A DNA stretch of 11,682 nt, from NCBI GenBank assembly GCA_945787595.1, contig CALZJV010000224.1, positions 1 through 11,682 on the forward strand, in the 5' to 3' direction. Position 1 is the stretch's first letter; each line of letters opens with the position of its first letter. The translations under genes and the position numbers were made by a program. A model generated the notes under the pieces. That model ran no database searches. It was not told where the DNA came from and was given only the letters and a program-made list of their open reading frames with translations. Below, piece by piece: positions 1 through 7,013 of the stretch. The stretch comes from an uncultured Desulfobacterales bacterium (GTDB lineage Bacteria > Desulfobacterota > Desulfobacteria > Desulfobacterales > JAFDCJ01).

Positions 1-296
1 AATGATGGAATAGTAGAATACTGGAAAACTGGCTATGAAAAGCGGAAAAAGGTCTATTCTACAAATAATGTTGAATCCATATTCTTTGATGATGCTCACC
101 AGTCGTATTTTTTCTGTTTTTGCCCGATTAGGTACCCTATTAAAATATGAAAATCAATGCAGAATATATGCTTTGAGTCTCGTTTTTCTGTAAAACCCAC
201 CATTCCATTATTCTCCGCAGGCGGATTAGTGAAGCGAACTGACTTGTCGTTTAAGATTACAGCAAATTTAAGGTTATCAGGCTGATCAGGGCAGGG
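1..296. other. Non-coding, repeat-like stretch downstream of moeA
   Basis: I see no convincing gene here. The only open frame of note is a 52-codon plus-strand one (35-193) without a Shine-Dalgarno sequence or a recognisable product. Bases 1-14 (AATGATGGAATAGT) and 199-212 (ACCATTCCATTATT) form an imperfect inverted pair, 12 of 14 matching. This suggests the stretch is, or contains, a dispersed intergenic repeat cut by the window edge. No clear terminator for moeA is visible; the nearest structure is the short ATCAGGCTGAT palindrome around 277-287. Confidence 0.4.
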
Positions 297-1532
297 TTAG
301 GTCGCATGGGGAATTTGTGTCACTGGTACTAGCAACTGAATATTTATGATCTCTCCGGCGGATAATATATGACGGTCTTCCGGAATCACTATCAACGCCT
401 CTTTTGCGGCCATGGATTGCAGACCGCTCTTTAATCTGGCAGGATAAACCCACAGTTGATTTTGGCGATACTCGAGGCGGGCATGAACGAAATCGGTCCA
501 GCCATTTTTTCCATTGACCGTTTTTGATAGGCGGGCTGCGGCAACTGGAAAGAAAACCGGATGATCTCCCTTCATTTTCAGTAAGGCGGGTATGGCGAGT
601 TGAAGAAACGCCATTTCATTTGAAGGCGGTCCGCCGGGCAAACAGAAGAAAGGTTTTTTTCCCAGCAGGCCGAAGCTCACCGGTTTTCCAGGCCCCATGC
701 GAACCCGGTGATAAATACCCTGCCAGTTCAAATATTCCGCCACATTTAAAATCAGATCCCGCTCGCTGCCCCAGGCACCGCCACTGGTTAATAAAACATC
801 CACATCCGGCAAATTTTTTGTAATGGCATGTTTCAGGTCTTTTTTGCGATCAGAGACCCTCTCGGCTGTAAAATCTAATCCCAAGAGGGCAAGCCAGGAG
901 CACAGCTCCACCATATTGCTTGCATACAGTTTACCCTTACTTAAAGGTTCCCCGGGAAACACAACTTCGTCTCCAGTGGCAATCACGGCCACCCGCGGCG
1001 ATCGAAACACAGCTGCCCCATCCAGCCCGGCTGCCGCCAGAAGGCCGATGAGTGCCGGGTGCAGCCTCATATTTTTCATGGCAACGGTCTCTCCTTGCCG
1101 GATATCCCTTCCCTGGGCTTGGATGTTACGTCCCGCTTCGGCCGTATTATGAGCAATTATCGTATTTTCTTCCCGCCGACAAAACTCTTCCGAGAGAACG
1201 GCATCGGCACCGTCCGGTAAAGGAGCACCGGTGGTAATGCGAACTGCTTGTCCAGTGCTGATTTTAAGCTCCCGAGAGTTACCCGCCACAAGATTGCCGA
1301 CGACATTTAATATTACCGGGGCTCGACTGCAGGCTTCAGATATATCCGAGGATACAACCGCATATCCATCTTTGCGCGAGCTGCTGACAGACGGGCAATC
1401 TACCCTGGCAATAACATCTTCTGCAAGAATTTTACCCGTTAACTGACTTAGTGGGAGTAATTCCGTTTTGCCGACGGATACGTTTGCCAAGGTTAGATCA
1501 AGGGCGTCTTTGAAACCGACAAATGTTTGCAT
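297..1532 (-). CDS. moeA: Molybdopterin molybdenumtransferase (MoeA family, variant motifs)
   Basis: MoeA inserts molybdate (or tungstate) into adenylylated molybdopterin in the cytoplasm, the last step of molybdenum cofactor synthesis. The protein has 411 residues, normal for the family. Visible motifs from the chosen start are SRKDGYAV (52-59, usually SxMDGYA), GDEVVFPGE (187-195), TSGGAWGSERD (249-259, usually TSGGVSxGxxD), GPGKPVSFG (280-288) and PGGPPSNE (299-306, where ordinary MoeA has PGNPVS). The frame stays open 26 codons further upstream. That extension is low-complexity, runs toward an intergenic repeat and does not resemble MoeA, so I start at the ATG at 1532 (MQTFVGFKDAL). No clear Shine-Dalgarno sequence is visible there. 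A MOSC-domain gene lies upstream on the same strand, 289 bp away. The motif changes suggest a paralogous MoeA subfamily, perhaps with its own metal or target enzyme; that is inference. Confidence 0.88.
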   Translation of the reverse strand: MQTFVGFKDALDLTLANVSVGKTELLPLSQLTGKILAEDVIARVDCPSVSSSRKDGYAVVSSDISEACSRAPVILNVVGNLVAGNSRELKISTGQAVRITTGAPLPDGADAVLSEEFCRREENTIIAHNTAEAGRNIQAQGRDIRQGETVAMKNMRLHPALIGLLAAAGLDGAAVFRSPRVAVIATGDEVVFPGEPLSKGKLYASNMVELCSWLALLGLDFTAERVSDRKKDLKHAITKNLPDVDVLLTSGGAWGSERDLILNVAEYLNWQGIYHRVRMGPGKPVSFGLLGKKPFFCLPGGPPSNEMAFLQLAIPALLKMKGDHPVFFPVAAARLSKTVNGKNGWTDFVHARLEYRQNQLWVYPARLKSGLQSMAAKEALIVIPEDRHILSAGEIINIQLLVPVTQIPHAT

Positions 1533-1608
1533 AGGGTGGTTAAGATGGTTTACCCTAACCCGGATAAACCGGAAATAACAAATTACAAGCACCAAATTTA
1601 CAATATCC

Positions 1609-1741
1609 AAATCTCAAATAAGATCAAAAGCCAATTGTTTGGGATTTTGAATTTCGGTCATTGTGATTTGCCCTTCGACTTGGCTCAGGGTGGTTAGGTG
1701 GTGAGCTTGCCGAACCATTGGGTTTTTGTTATTTGAAATTT
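1609..1741. repeat. MITE-like palindromic intergenic repeat
   Basis: The ends form inverted repeats: AAATCTCAAATAA (1609-1621) matches the reverse complement of 1729-1741 at 12 of 13 positions. The similarity continues inward with small gaps (CAAAAGCCAATTG against CAAAAACCCAATGG). At the centre is an imperfect palindrome (1674-1714), TTCGACTTGGCTCA facing TGAGCTTGCCGAA, which resembles the CCTTCGAC...GCTCA family of dispersed repeats seen between genes in many bacterial genomes. AT-rich, simple sequence of similar style continues to about 1577. No open frame lies inside. Other genome copies would be needed to fix its true ends. Confidence 0.55.
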
Positions 1742-1821
1742 TTTTATTGCTGAAGTCCTAACATTGATACGTGGCACCTTCAATTTCTGAAAACATGTTG
1801 TCAGATAAAGCCCATACAGGG

Positions 1822-2259
1822 TTACAATTGGGTCACTATTTGGATCTCATCACCGCAACGAATTTTACCCTCTTCCAAAACACGTGCAAAGACCCCCTCG
1901 CGCGGCATGATGCAGTCTCCGGCCTTGTAATATATGGCACATTTATTGTGGCACTCTTTACCGATTTGGGTGATTTCGACCAAAACGGACTCTCCCAGCC
2001 GAACTCGGGTTCCCAAAGGCAGCGTTTTCCAGTCAATTCCAGTGGAGGCAATGTTTTCAGCGAAATCACCAAAGGTTACATCAAGTCCCTGTGTATTTGC
2101 ACTCTCGATACTTTCCGACGATAAAAAGCTCACCTGTCGATGCCATTTTCCGGCATGGGCGTCTCCTTCAAGACCGTGGTCCCTGGATATAAAGGCTTCA
2201 CTTACCGGAGTTTTGCGAGTACCCTTTTTTTTGCTTATTGCAATCGATACAATTTTCAT
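1822..2259 (-). CDS. MOSC domain protein
   Basis: This 145-residue protein is a stand-alone MOSC domain. The MOSC fold is the sulfur- or molybdenum-cofactor-handling module found at the C-terminus of eukaryotic Moco sulfurase and in bacterial YiiM-like proteins. Hallmarks are HGLEGDAHAGKWHRQVS (28-44), GDFAENI (64-70), a conserved Cys in GKECHNKC (100-107) and GDCIMPREGVFARVL (114-128). In related deltaproteobacterial proteins this domain occurs alone or fused to MogA; here it is alone. The start at 2259 (MKIVSIAIS) fits the usual domain beginning. An in-frame ATG at 2289, with GAAGGG about 10 bases upstream, has the better ribosome binding site, so 10 extra residues are possible. It sits between metW and moeA on the same strand, and its pairing with moeA suggests a role in Mo cofactor handling. 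The exact reaction is not known. Confidence 0.85.
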   Translation of the reverse strand: MKIVSIAISKKKGTRKTPVSEAFISRDHGLEGDAHAGKWHRQVSFLSSESIESANTQGLDVTFGDFAENIASTGIDWKTLPLGTRVRLGESVLVEITQIGKECHNKCAIYYKAGDCIMPREGVFARVLEEGKIRCGDEIQIVTQL

Positions 2260-2378
2260 GTTATTTGCTTTATGTTTTATGTTGTCCATCCTGCTGAAAT
2301 TCCCTTCTCCGCTACTGTAGAAATTAAAAGGGACCAATTTTACCCAACCCGAATCCTAGAGAGGCGGACCTTAAATCT

Positions 2379-2906
2379 TCAATCGTTTACGCTATCATTT
2401 ATAGCAACTCCTTTTAAAATATTAAAGCCGACGTCATGGATAAACTTTCTAAAGTCCTTGATGGTAATGACGCGAATGTTCGGCGTGTTATACCACTCAT
2501 AGGGCAATTGTTTGGTGACGGGAGCGTAACCGGATAACAGCAGCTGCAGCCTGCAACCCCAATGGCTGAAACTCGGAAAGCTTACAATTCCTTTCTTGCC
2601 GATACGCAGCATGGATCGAATTAAGGTGTCGGGTTCGTAGACCTGCTGCAGAGTTTGACTCAAAATAACATAATCGAAGGTGTCTTCAGGATAGTCGAGG
2701 ATTTCTTCATTGATGTCGCCCTGGAGAACCGACAAGCCTTTTTCTATACATTGAGTAACCTTGAATTCATTATGTTCGATTCCGTTGCCGGTAGCCCCTT
2801 TATAGTCGATCAAAAATTTCAGCAAATCACCTTGACCACAGCCAAGATCAATCACCCGGGATCCCGGTTCAATCCACGAGGCGATGATCTGCAGATCAAA
2901 CCGCAT
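2379..2906 (-). CDS. metW: MetW methyltransferase-like protein, possibly C-terminally shortened
   Basis: MetW is a class I SAM-methyltransferase-fold protein encoded with MetX and needed for methionine synthesis in many proteobacteria; it is thought to partner MetX. The 175-residue product shows the SAM-binding motif VIDLGCGQGDLL (18-29), SQTLQQVYEPD (83-93), FPSFSHWGCRLQ (110-121) and LPYEWYNTPNIR (134-145), all typical of MetW. The ATG at 2906 lies 4 bp after the metX stop and gives the usual MRFDLxIIASWI beginning. A GTG at 2936, overlapping metX, would add 10 residues. The protein ends at VAINDSVND, roughly 20 to 30 residues before MetW proteins usually stop, so the last strand and helix may be missing. 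I see no continuation in another frame after the TGA. It may be divergent or decaying. Confidence 0.88.
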   Translation of the reverse strand: MRFDLQIIASWIEPGSRVIDLGCGQGDLLKFLIDYKGATGNGIEHNEFKVTQCIEKGLSVLQGDINEEILDYPEDTFDYVILSQTLQQVYEPDTLIRSMLRIGKKGIVSFPSFSHWGCRLQLLLSGYAPVTKQLPYEWYNTPNIRVITIKDFRKFIHDVGFNILKGVAINDSVND

Positions 2907-2910
2907 TTTA

Positions 2911-4083
2911 TTATTTTGGGGTTTCGTTATAGACACGCTCTAAAAAGCCTCTGATCAAAGCGGATAGTCGTTCATTGGGTAATAAAAAGGCGTCATGGCC
3001 CCACTTGGCTTCGATTTCGCAAAAGCTCACATCCAGTCCGTTTTTCTTCATGGCCTTAACCATGGCGCGAGATTGGTAGGTTGGATAGAGCCAGTCGGAG
3101 GTGAAGGAGATAACCAAAAATTTTGCATCGGTCTTTGAAAACGCTTTCACTTCGGAACCATCACCATGCTGTCTTTCTAGATCATAATAATCAGCTGCTT
3201 TGGTGATATATAAAAAAGAGTTGGCGTCAAAGCGTTCCACGAATTTTTTACCCTGGTACCGCAGATAACTCTCCACCTGGAAGTCGGCATCAAAATTAAA
3301 TGAAAAATCGCTTTTATCCTGCAGCCGGCGCCCAAATTTGTGACGCATTGATTCATCTGACAGGTATGTGATGTGACCGATCATGCGGGCCACCGCCAAC
3401 CCGAGATCCGGTTTCGGTCCAAAGTAATATTCTCCATTATTCCACTTGGGATCGGCCATAATCGCCTGTCTGGCCACTTCGTGAAATGCGATGGTCAAAG
3501 CGGAGTGTCGGGTGGTGCTTGCAAGCGGAATTGCCGCAGTCACCATCTGGGGGTATCTGGCACACCACTCCAATACCTGCATACCCCCGATGGACCCTCC
3601 GACAGTGGCCAGTATTTTTTTTATTCCCAAATGATCCATCAATGCTTTCTGAGCATTGACCATATCTCCGATGGTGACTACCGGAAAATCAAGCGCGTAC
3701 GGCAACACGGTTTTCGGATTGATGGAACAGGGACCGGTGGAGCCCATGCAACTGCCGATAATGTTGGAGCAAACAACAAAATATTTGTTGGTATCAATTC
3801 CTTTGCCGGGGCCCACCATGTTATCCCACCAGCCGGGCTTTTCGTCGTCAGCTTTGTAGTAGCCGGCCACGTGAGAATCTCCGGACAGGGCATGCAGAAC
3901 CAGAATGACATTACTTCTGTCTACATTCAGCGTACCACAGGTTTCGTAGGCCAGGGTTACTGGACCCAGTCTGGCACCGCTTTCAAGCACCATTTCTCCC
4001 GGCGGCTCGGCAAAGGTGTATAACTTCTTTTCGACGATTCCCACCGAATTTGCGTCTTTATCATGCTCGATGTATTCGCTCAT
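2911..4083 (-). CDS. metX: Homoserine O-acetyltransferase
   Basis: MetX acylates homoserine, normally with acetyl-CoA, to O-acetylhomoserine, the substrate for direct sulfhydrylation to homocysteine by MetY. The 390-residue length is normal for the alpha/beta-hydrolase-fold enzyme. The catalytic triad is visible: nucleophile Ser164 in GGSIGGMQ, Asp330 in TSDWLYPT and His363 in WGHDAFLL. Family signatures LVLHALSGDSHVAG (61-74) and GSCMGSTGP (110-118) are also present. The ATG at 4083 has no obvious Shine-Dalgarno sequence. The 173-bp gap from metY holds a long imperfect inverted repeat, so metX may need its own promoter or rely on read-through. metW follows directly. Whether the donor is acetyl-CoA or succinyl-CoA cannot be decided from overall similarity alone. 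Confidence 0.95.
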   Translation of the reverse strand: MSEYIEHDKDANSVGIVEKKLYTFAEPPGEMVLESGARLGPVTLAYETCGTLNVDRSNVILVLHALSGDSHVAGYYKADDEKPGWWDNMVGPGKGIDTNKYFVVCSNIIGSCMGSTGPCSINPKTVLPYALDFPVVTIGDMVNAQKALMDHLGIKKILATVGGSIGGMQVLEWCARYPQMVTAAIPLASTTRHSALTIAFHEVARQAIMADPKWNNGEYYFGPKPDLGLAVARMIGHITYLSDESMRHKFGRRLQDKSDFSFNFDADFQVESYLRYQGKKFVERFDANSFLYITKAADYYDLERQHGDGSEVKAFSKTDAKFLVISFTSDWLYPTYQSRAMVKAMKKNGLDVSFCEIEAKWGHDAFLLPNERLSALIRGFLERVYNETPK

Positions 4084-4156
4084 GCTGACTATCAGATTAA
4101 CTCAGTTGATTTAGAACGTAATTGTGTGGCTCTTAAATTGTAGTTGCACCTTGAGA

Positions 4157-4248
4157 TGGATACGGGATACTGGATGCTCGATGCTGGATAAATGCCATCA
4201 GCAACTGTTCCTTTATCGAGTATCAAGTATCAAGCAACGAGTATCTAT
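4157..4248. repeat. Imperfect inverted repeat between metY and metX
   Basis: The left arm (about 4157-4190) and right arm (about 4215-4248) are built from units such as GGATACTGGATGCTCGAT and ATCGAGTATCAAGTATC. Aligning one arm with the reverse complement of the other gives about 24 matches in 34 positions, and several mismatches would be G-U pairs in RNA, so a long hairpin is likely. The GATAC/GATGCT wording resembles a dispersed intergenic repeat type common in deltaproteobacterial genomes. It could act as an mRNA processing or partial termination element between metY and metX. Confidence 0.55.
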
Positions 4249-4256
4249 TCCAATTT

Positions 4257-4731
<475 letters not shown>

Positions 4732-4813
4732 AACCCGCCTCCTTTGGGAATTTAAATCAGAATTGAAAACCTGTCTGTCCGGGATTCTTCACCAGTTAAT
4801 CCGGATGCTCGAT

Positions 4814-5638
4814 TCAGGTCGACTTTAGCATTGAATTGAGAGAGCCGCTTTTAAAACCATCCAAATCCAACGCAACATAGACGAATCCCAGTGCATGGAA
4901 TTTTTTACAAATTTCCTTGCTATGTGTCGATATGGTTTCAAAATCAGCAAGAGGCACTTCGATTCTGGCCGTATCGCCATGGTGACGGACTCGTAGCACC
5001 CGCAATCCAAGATCGAAGATAAAATCTTCGGCCTGTTCCACCTGGCTCAGTTTTTCCGGCGTTACTTTTTCTCCGTAGGCAATTCTACTGGCCAGGCAGG
5101 GCATAGCGGGTTTATCGGCAATTTCCAGATTATAGTATGCGCATAGGTCCCGGATTGTTTGTTTGGTAAAACCCAGTTCAAGGTATGGTGCTTGAATCGA
5201 CGATTCCCGGGCTGCCTGTATCCCCGGTCGGTAATCACCGAGGTCATCCAGATTGACACCGTAGCTTATCTGCCAGGGTTCAATATCCCGAGATCCCTGT
5301 AATTGCTTGCGGAGCACTTCGATTTTTGCAAATAGAGCCTTTTTACAGTGATAACAGCGATCCGCTTGATTCGCCTGGTAGCTAGGATTTTCTAATTCCC
5401 GGGATCGAATGATTTGAAGCGGGATACCGTGTTTCTGTGCAAAACCAAGAGCATTGCGATATTCACGGCGCGAAAGAGACGCACTGTCGGCCAACACTGC
5501 CACCATCTGCTCACCTAAGACCCTGTGCGCAGCAAATGCAAGCAGGGCACTGTCCACTCCCCCACTGTAAGCAATCATGGTCTGCTGCATTTTTTTTAGA
5601 TGATCTTCCAATTTTTGGGCGCTTCGCCGCGGTTCCAA
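4814..5638 (-). CDS. larE: LarE-family ATP-dependent sulfur transferase
   Basis: LarE adenylates a carboxylated pyridine dinucleotide and inserts sulfur during synthesis of the nickel-pincer (NPN) cofactor of lactate racemase and other LarA-type racemases and epimerases. The 274-residue length is normal. The PP-loop ATP pyrophosphatase motif SGGVDS is at 25-30. Cys181 in KPAMPCLASRIAYGE occupies the position of the sacrificial cysteine of characterised LarE proteins. A CxxC pair, Cys95 and Cys98 (RCYHCKK), gives three cysteines, the set expected for the Fe-S-cluster type of LarE that takes sulfur without destroying its own Cys. The start is a TTG at 5638, supported by GGGAG 6 bases upstream; no in-frame ATG precedes it. 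metY lies 83 bp downstream on the same strand. No larA, larB or larC is in view, so its target enzyme lies elsewhere. Confidence 0.9.
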   Translation of the reverse strand: MEPRRSAQKLEDHLKKMQQTMIAYSGGVDSALLAFAAHRVLGEQMVAVLADSASLSRREYRNALGFAQKHGIPLQIIRSRELENPSYQANQADRCYHCKKALFAKIEVLRKQLQGSRDIEPWQISYGVNLDDLGDYRPGIQAARESSIQAPYLELGFTKQTIRDLCAYYNLEIADKPAMPCLASRIAYGEKVTPEKLSQVEQAEDFIFDLGLRVLRVRHHGDTARIEVPLADFETISTHSKEICKKFHALGFVYVALDLDGFKSGSLNSMLKST

Positions 5639-5830
5639 ATTTTTCTCCCGGTTGCCGTGAATGATCCCATTTTTTATTTAATAAGGCGGTCCTTAAATTA
5701 GCCATAATTTGATAGACGGAGAATACCGATTTTTTTTTATGTATTCACCGGTACCAACTTCCCGGATCCGTAGACCTGAAGATAAAAAAAGGTCTTTGGC
5801 AGGTAGTCAGGAAGAATAAAGGAGGGGTGA
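5639..5830. other. Intergenic gap between larE and the HTH gene
   Basis: No gene is seen in these 192 bases. On the minus strand, the AGACC/GGTCT pair around 5772-5797 with a T-run in its loop could be a weak terminator for the HTH gene, but it is not a classical one. No strong promoter for larE is apparent. A GG-N10-GC pair lies near its start (about 5652-5667) but lacks the TGGCA context. Confidence 0.3.
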
Positions 5831-6205
5831 TCAAAAAATGCTGTTAAAAACCTCACAGGAGCGGCAGACATTCATCTTCTCTTTCCAGTTCTTGTGAACG
5901 CTACCGTCACAGATGGTGCCATTGATAAACCAGCAAAGATTTCCGCTTTTAAACTCCCAAGCCGGACATTGTTTCTTCTGTTCGGTAGGACATTTTTTAA
6001 TTCTCCAGCATGGTTTATTGGCCTTTGGGCCGCTGGATATCCGAGAAACCATAAAAAACAATTGTCGTTCGACCGCAGGCGGAATGGTGCGCCATCCCTG
6101 TTCATAGCTGTGAATGGCTTTCAAGGATGTTCCCAGCAATTGTGACATCTGCTTTTGGGTTTTATTTAATTTTTTTCGAAAAAATTTGAATTCATTGCTG
6201 TCCAT
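5831..6205 (-). CDS. HTH (XRE-like) regulator with cysteine-rich two-CW domain
   Basis: The protein has 124 residues. Residues about 5-50 form an XRE-like helix-turn-helix, with RKKLNKTQKQMSQLLGTSLKAI as the helices and SYEQGWRTIPP closing it. The C-terminal half carries seven cysteines: CW at 66, then C72, C80, CW at 91, C99, and CRSC at 114-117. The sequence includes CWFINGTICDG. This pattern matches the two-CW domain, a small cysteine-rich module found mainly in sulfate-reducing deltaproteobacteria attached to DNA-binding or sensor domains. It probably binds a metal or Fe-S centre and senses redox state or metal, though its ligand is not established to my knowledge. The ATG at 6205 is preferred over a TTG one codon earlier, with AGGGA about 9 bases upstream. 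A sigma-54-like promoter lies about 80 bases upstream. It is probably a stand-alone transcription unit. Confidence 0.82.
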   Translation of the reverse strand: MDSNEFKFFRKKLNKTQKQMSQLLGTSLKAIHSYEQGWRTIPPAVERQLFFMVSRISSGPKANKPCWRIKKCPTEQKKQCPAWEFKSGNLCWFINGTICDGSVHKNWKEKMNVCRSCEVFNSIF

Positions 6206-6285
6206 CAAATTAATCCCTAGTTCCCAGTTTTTTTATTTGCAGTTCATATGTTGATACATTGTGGTAGGATTGTCAATAATTAATA

Positions 6286-6301
6286 CGCGAATACCATGCC
6301 A
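6286..6301 (-). promoter_or_regulatory. Candidate sigma-54 promoter of the HTH two-CW gene
   Basis: Read on the minus strand, the site is TGGCATGGTATTCGCG, with GG and GC exactly 10 bases apart as required for RpoN promoters (consensus TGGCAC-N5-TTGCW). The TGGCA half is perfect and the -12 half is weaker. Transcription would begin about 70 bases before the ATG at 6205. Its first eleven bases share the TGGCATRGTAT pattern with the site before the receiver gene. Confidence 0.4.
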
Positions 6302-6364
6302 GCCGATTGACTACGTTCCCGATTATCCATAACGAAATGATATTATATGAAATTATTATGATAT

Positions 6365-6931
6365 TTAGCCGCCGATCGCATTAAACCAGATCGAATGCAC
6401 ATCGTTAACGGTAACTTTAACCTCTTTTAATGCGTTTAAAAGACGAGTGTACATCATGGCCAATCCGATATTTTCGGCTAGCACCAGCAAAGAATCGATA
6501 TCCTGTTCAGAAATGTCCCATTGATTATGGTGATACAAACGCAGGGCTCCAATATTCTTGCCATAGAATTTAATCGGCAGCGAAACTATGGCGCCGATTC
6601 CCTCTTTTCTGGCCTCCTGGGGATATTGTAAAAGGTCCGTGTCGTCCAGATCGCGGATGATTACTGGCTTCCCCTTTTTAATGTCACCAATACTTTTGCC
6701 CGAAAAAACCGGTCCTTTGTTCAGGTAACTGATACTAAGACCGAAACTTGACAGCAATTCAAGTTCTCCACTCTCAGGCTCCAGAGCAAAAATGGAGCAT
6801 CCCTTAATTTCCAGGGTGCCAACCAGCAGCTGTGTTAAATGGCCGATCATGATTTCAAGGTTGTCCGATTGCGCGATGGCTCTGGTGACTGCTTTAAAGA
6901 CTTCAATATCTATTTTTTCTGCGTTACTCAT
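6365..6931 (-). CDS. GAF domain protein
   Basis: This 188-residue cytoplasmic protein is essentially one GAF domain. Typical GAF features are the helix VFKAVTRAIAQSDNLEIMIGHLTQLL near the start, CSIFALEPESGELELLSSFGL, the PVIIRDLDD strand-loop, GAIVSLPIKFYGKNIGALRLY (the core beta sheet) and the closing helix DIDSLLVLAENIGLAMMYTRL. A short tail ends in FNAIGG. GAF domains bind small ligands or sense redox and usually control an attached output; here no kinase, cyclase or DNA-binding domain is present, so any effect must act through a partner. The start at 6931 has GAGGAGG 6 bases upstream, better than the upstream in-frame codon at 6946. The usp gene ends 82 bp upstream on the same strand, so the two are probably co-transcribed. 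No ligand-binding residue can be named. Confidence 0.85.
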   Translation of the reverse strand: MSNAEKIDIEVFKAVTRAIAQSDNLEIMIGHLTQLLVGTLEIKGCSIFALEPESGELELLSSFGLSISYLNKGPVFSGKSIGDIKKGKPVIIRDLDDTDLLQYPQEARKEGIGAIVSLPIKFYGKNIGALRLYHHNQWDISEQDIDSLLVLAENIGLAMMYTRLLNALKEVKVTVNDVHSIWFNAIGG

Positions 6932-7013
6932 GGAATACCTCCTCACCTGTTATTAGTCTGCAGGTCTTATGAGTTGCGGTGGTTACCGGGTTGCAGCCGG
7001 TTGCAGACAGGTC

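Noticed and set aside
1533..1610. 26-codon N-terminal extension of moeA
   Set aside because: The translation is hydrophobic and repeat-derived, runs into the palindromic element and does not belong to the MoeA fold.
4732..4813. Possible SAM or other methionine riboswitch before the met genes
   Set aside because: The 82-bp gap is too short for a full riboswitch and shows no conserved core; it holds only the strong metY Shine-Dalgarno sequence.
6951..7013. Partial repeats AGACCTGTCTGCA and AGACCTGCAGAC in the usp-GAF gap
   Set aside because: Short and imperfect, with no structure that would act as a terminator or operator with confidence.
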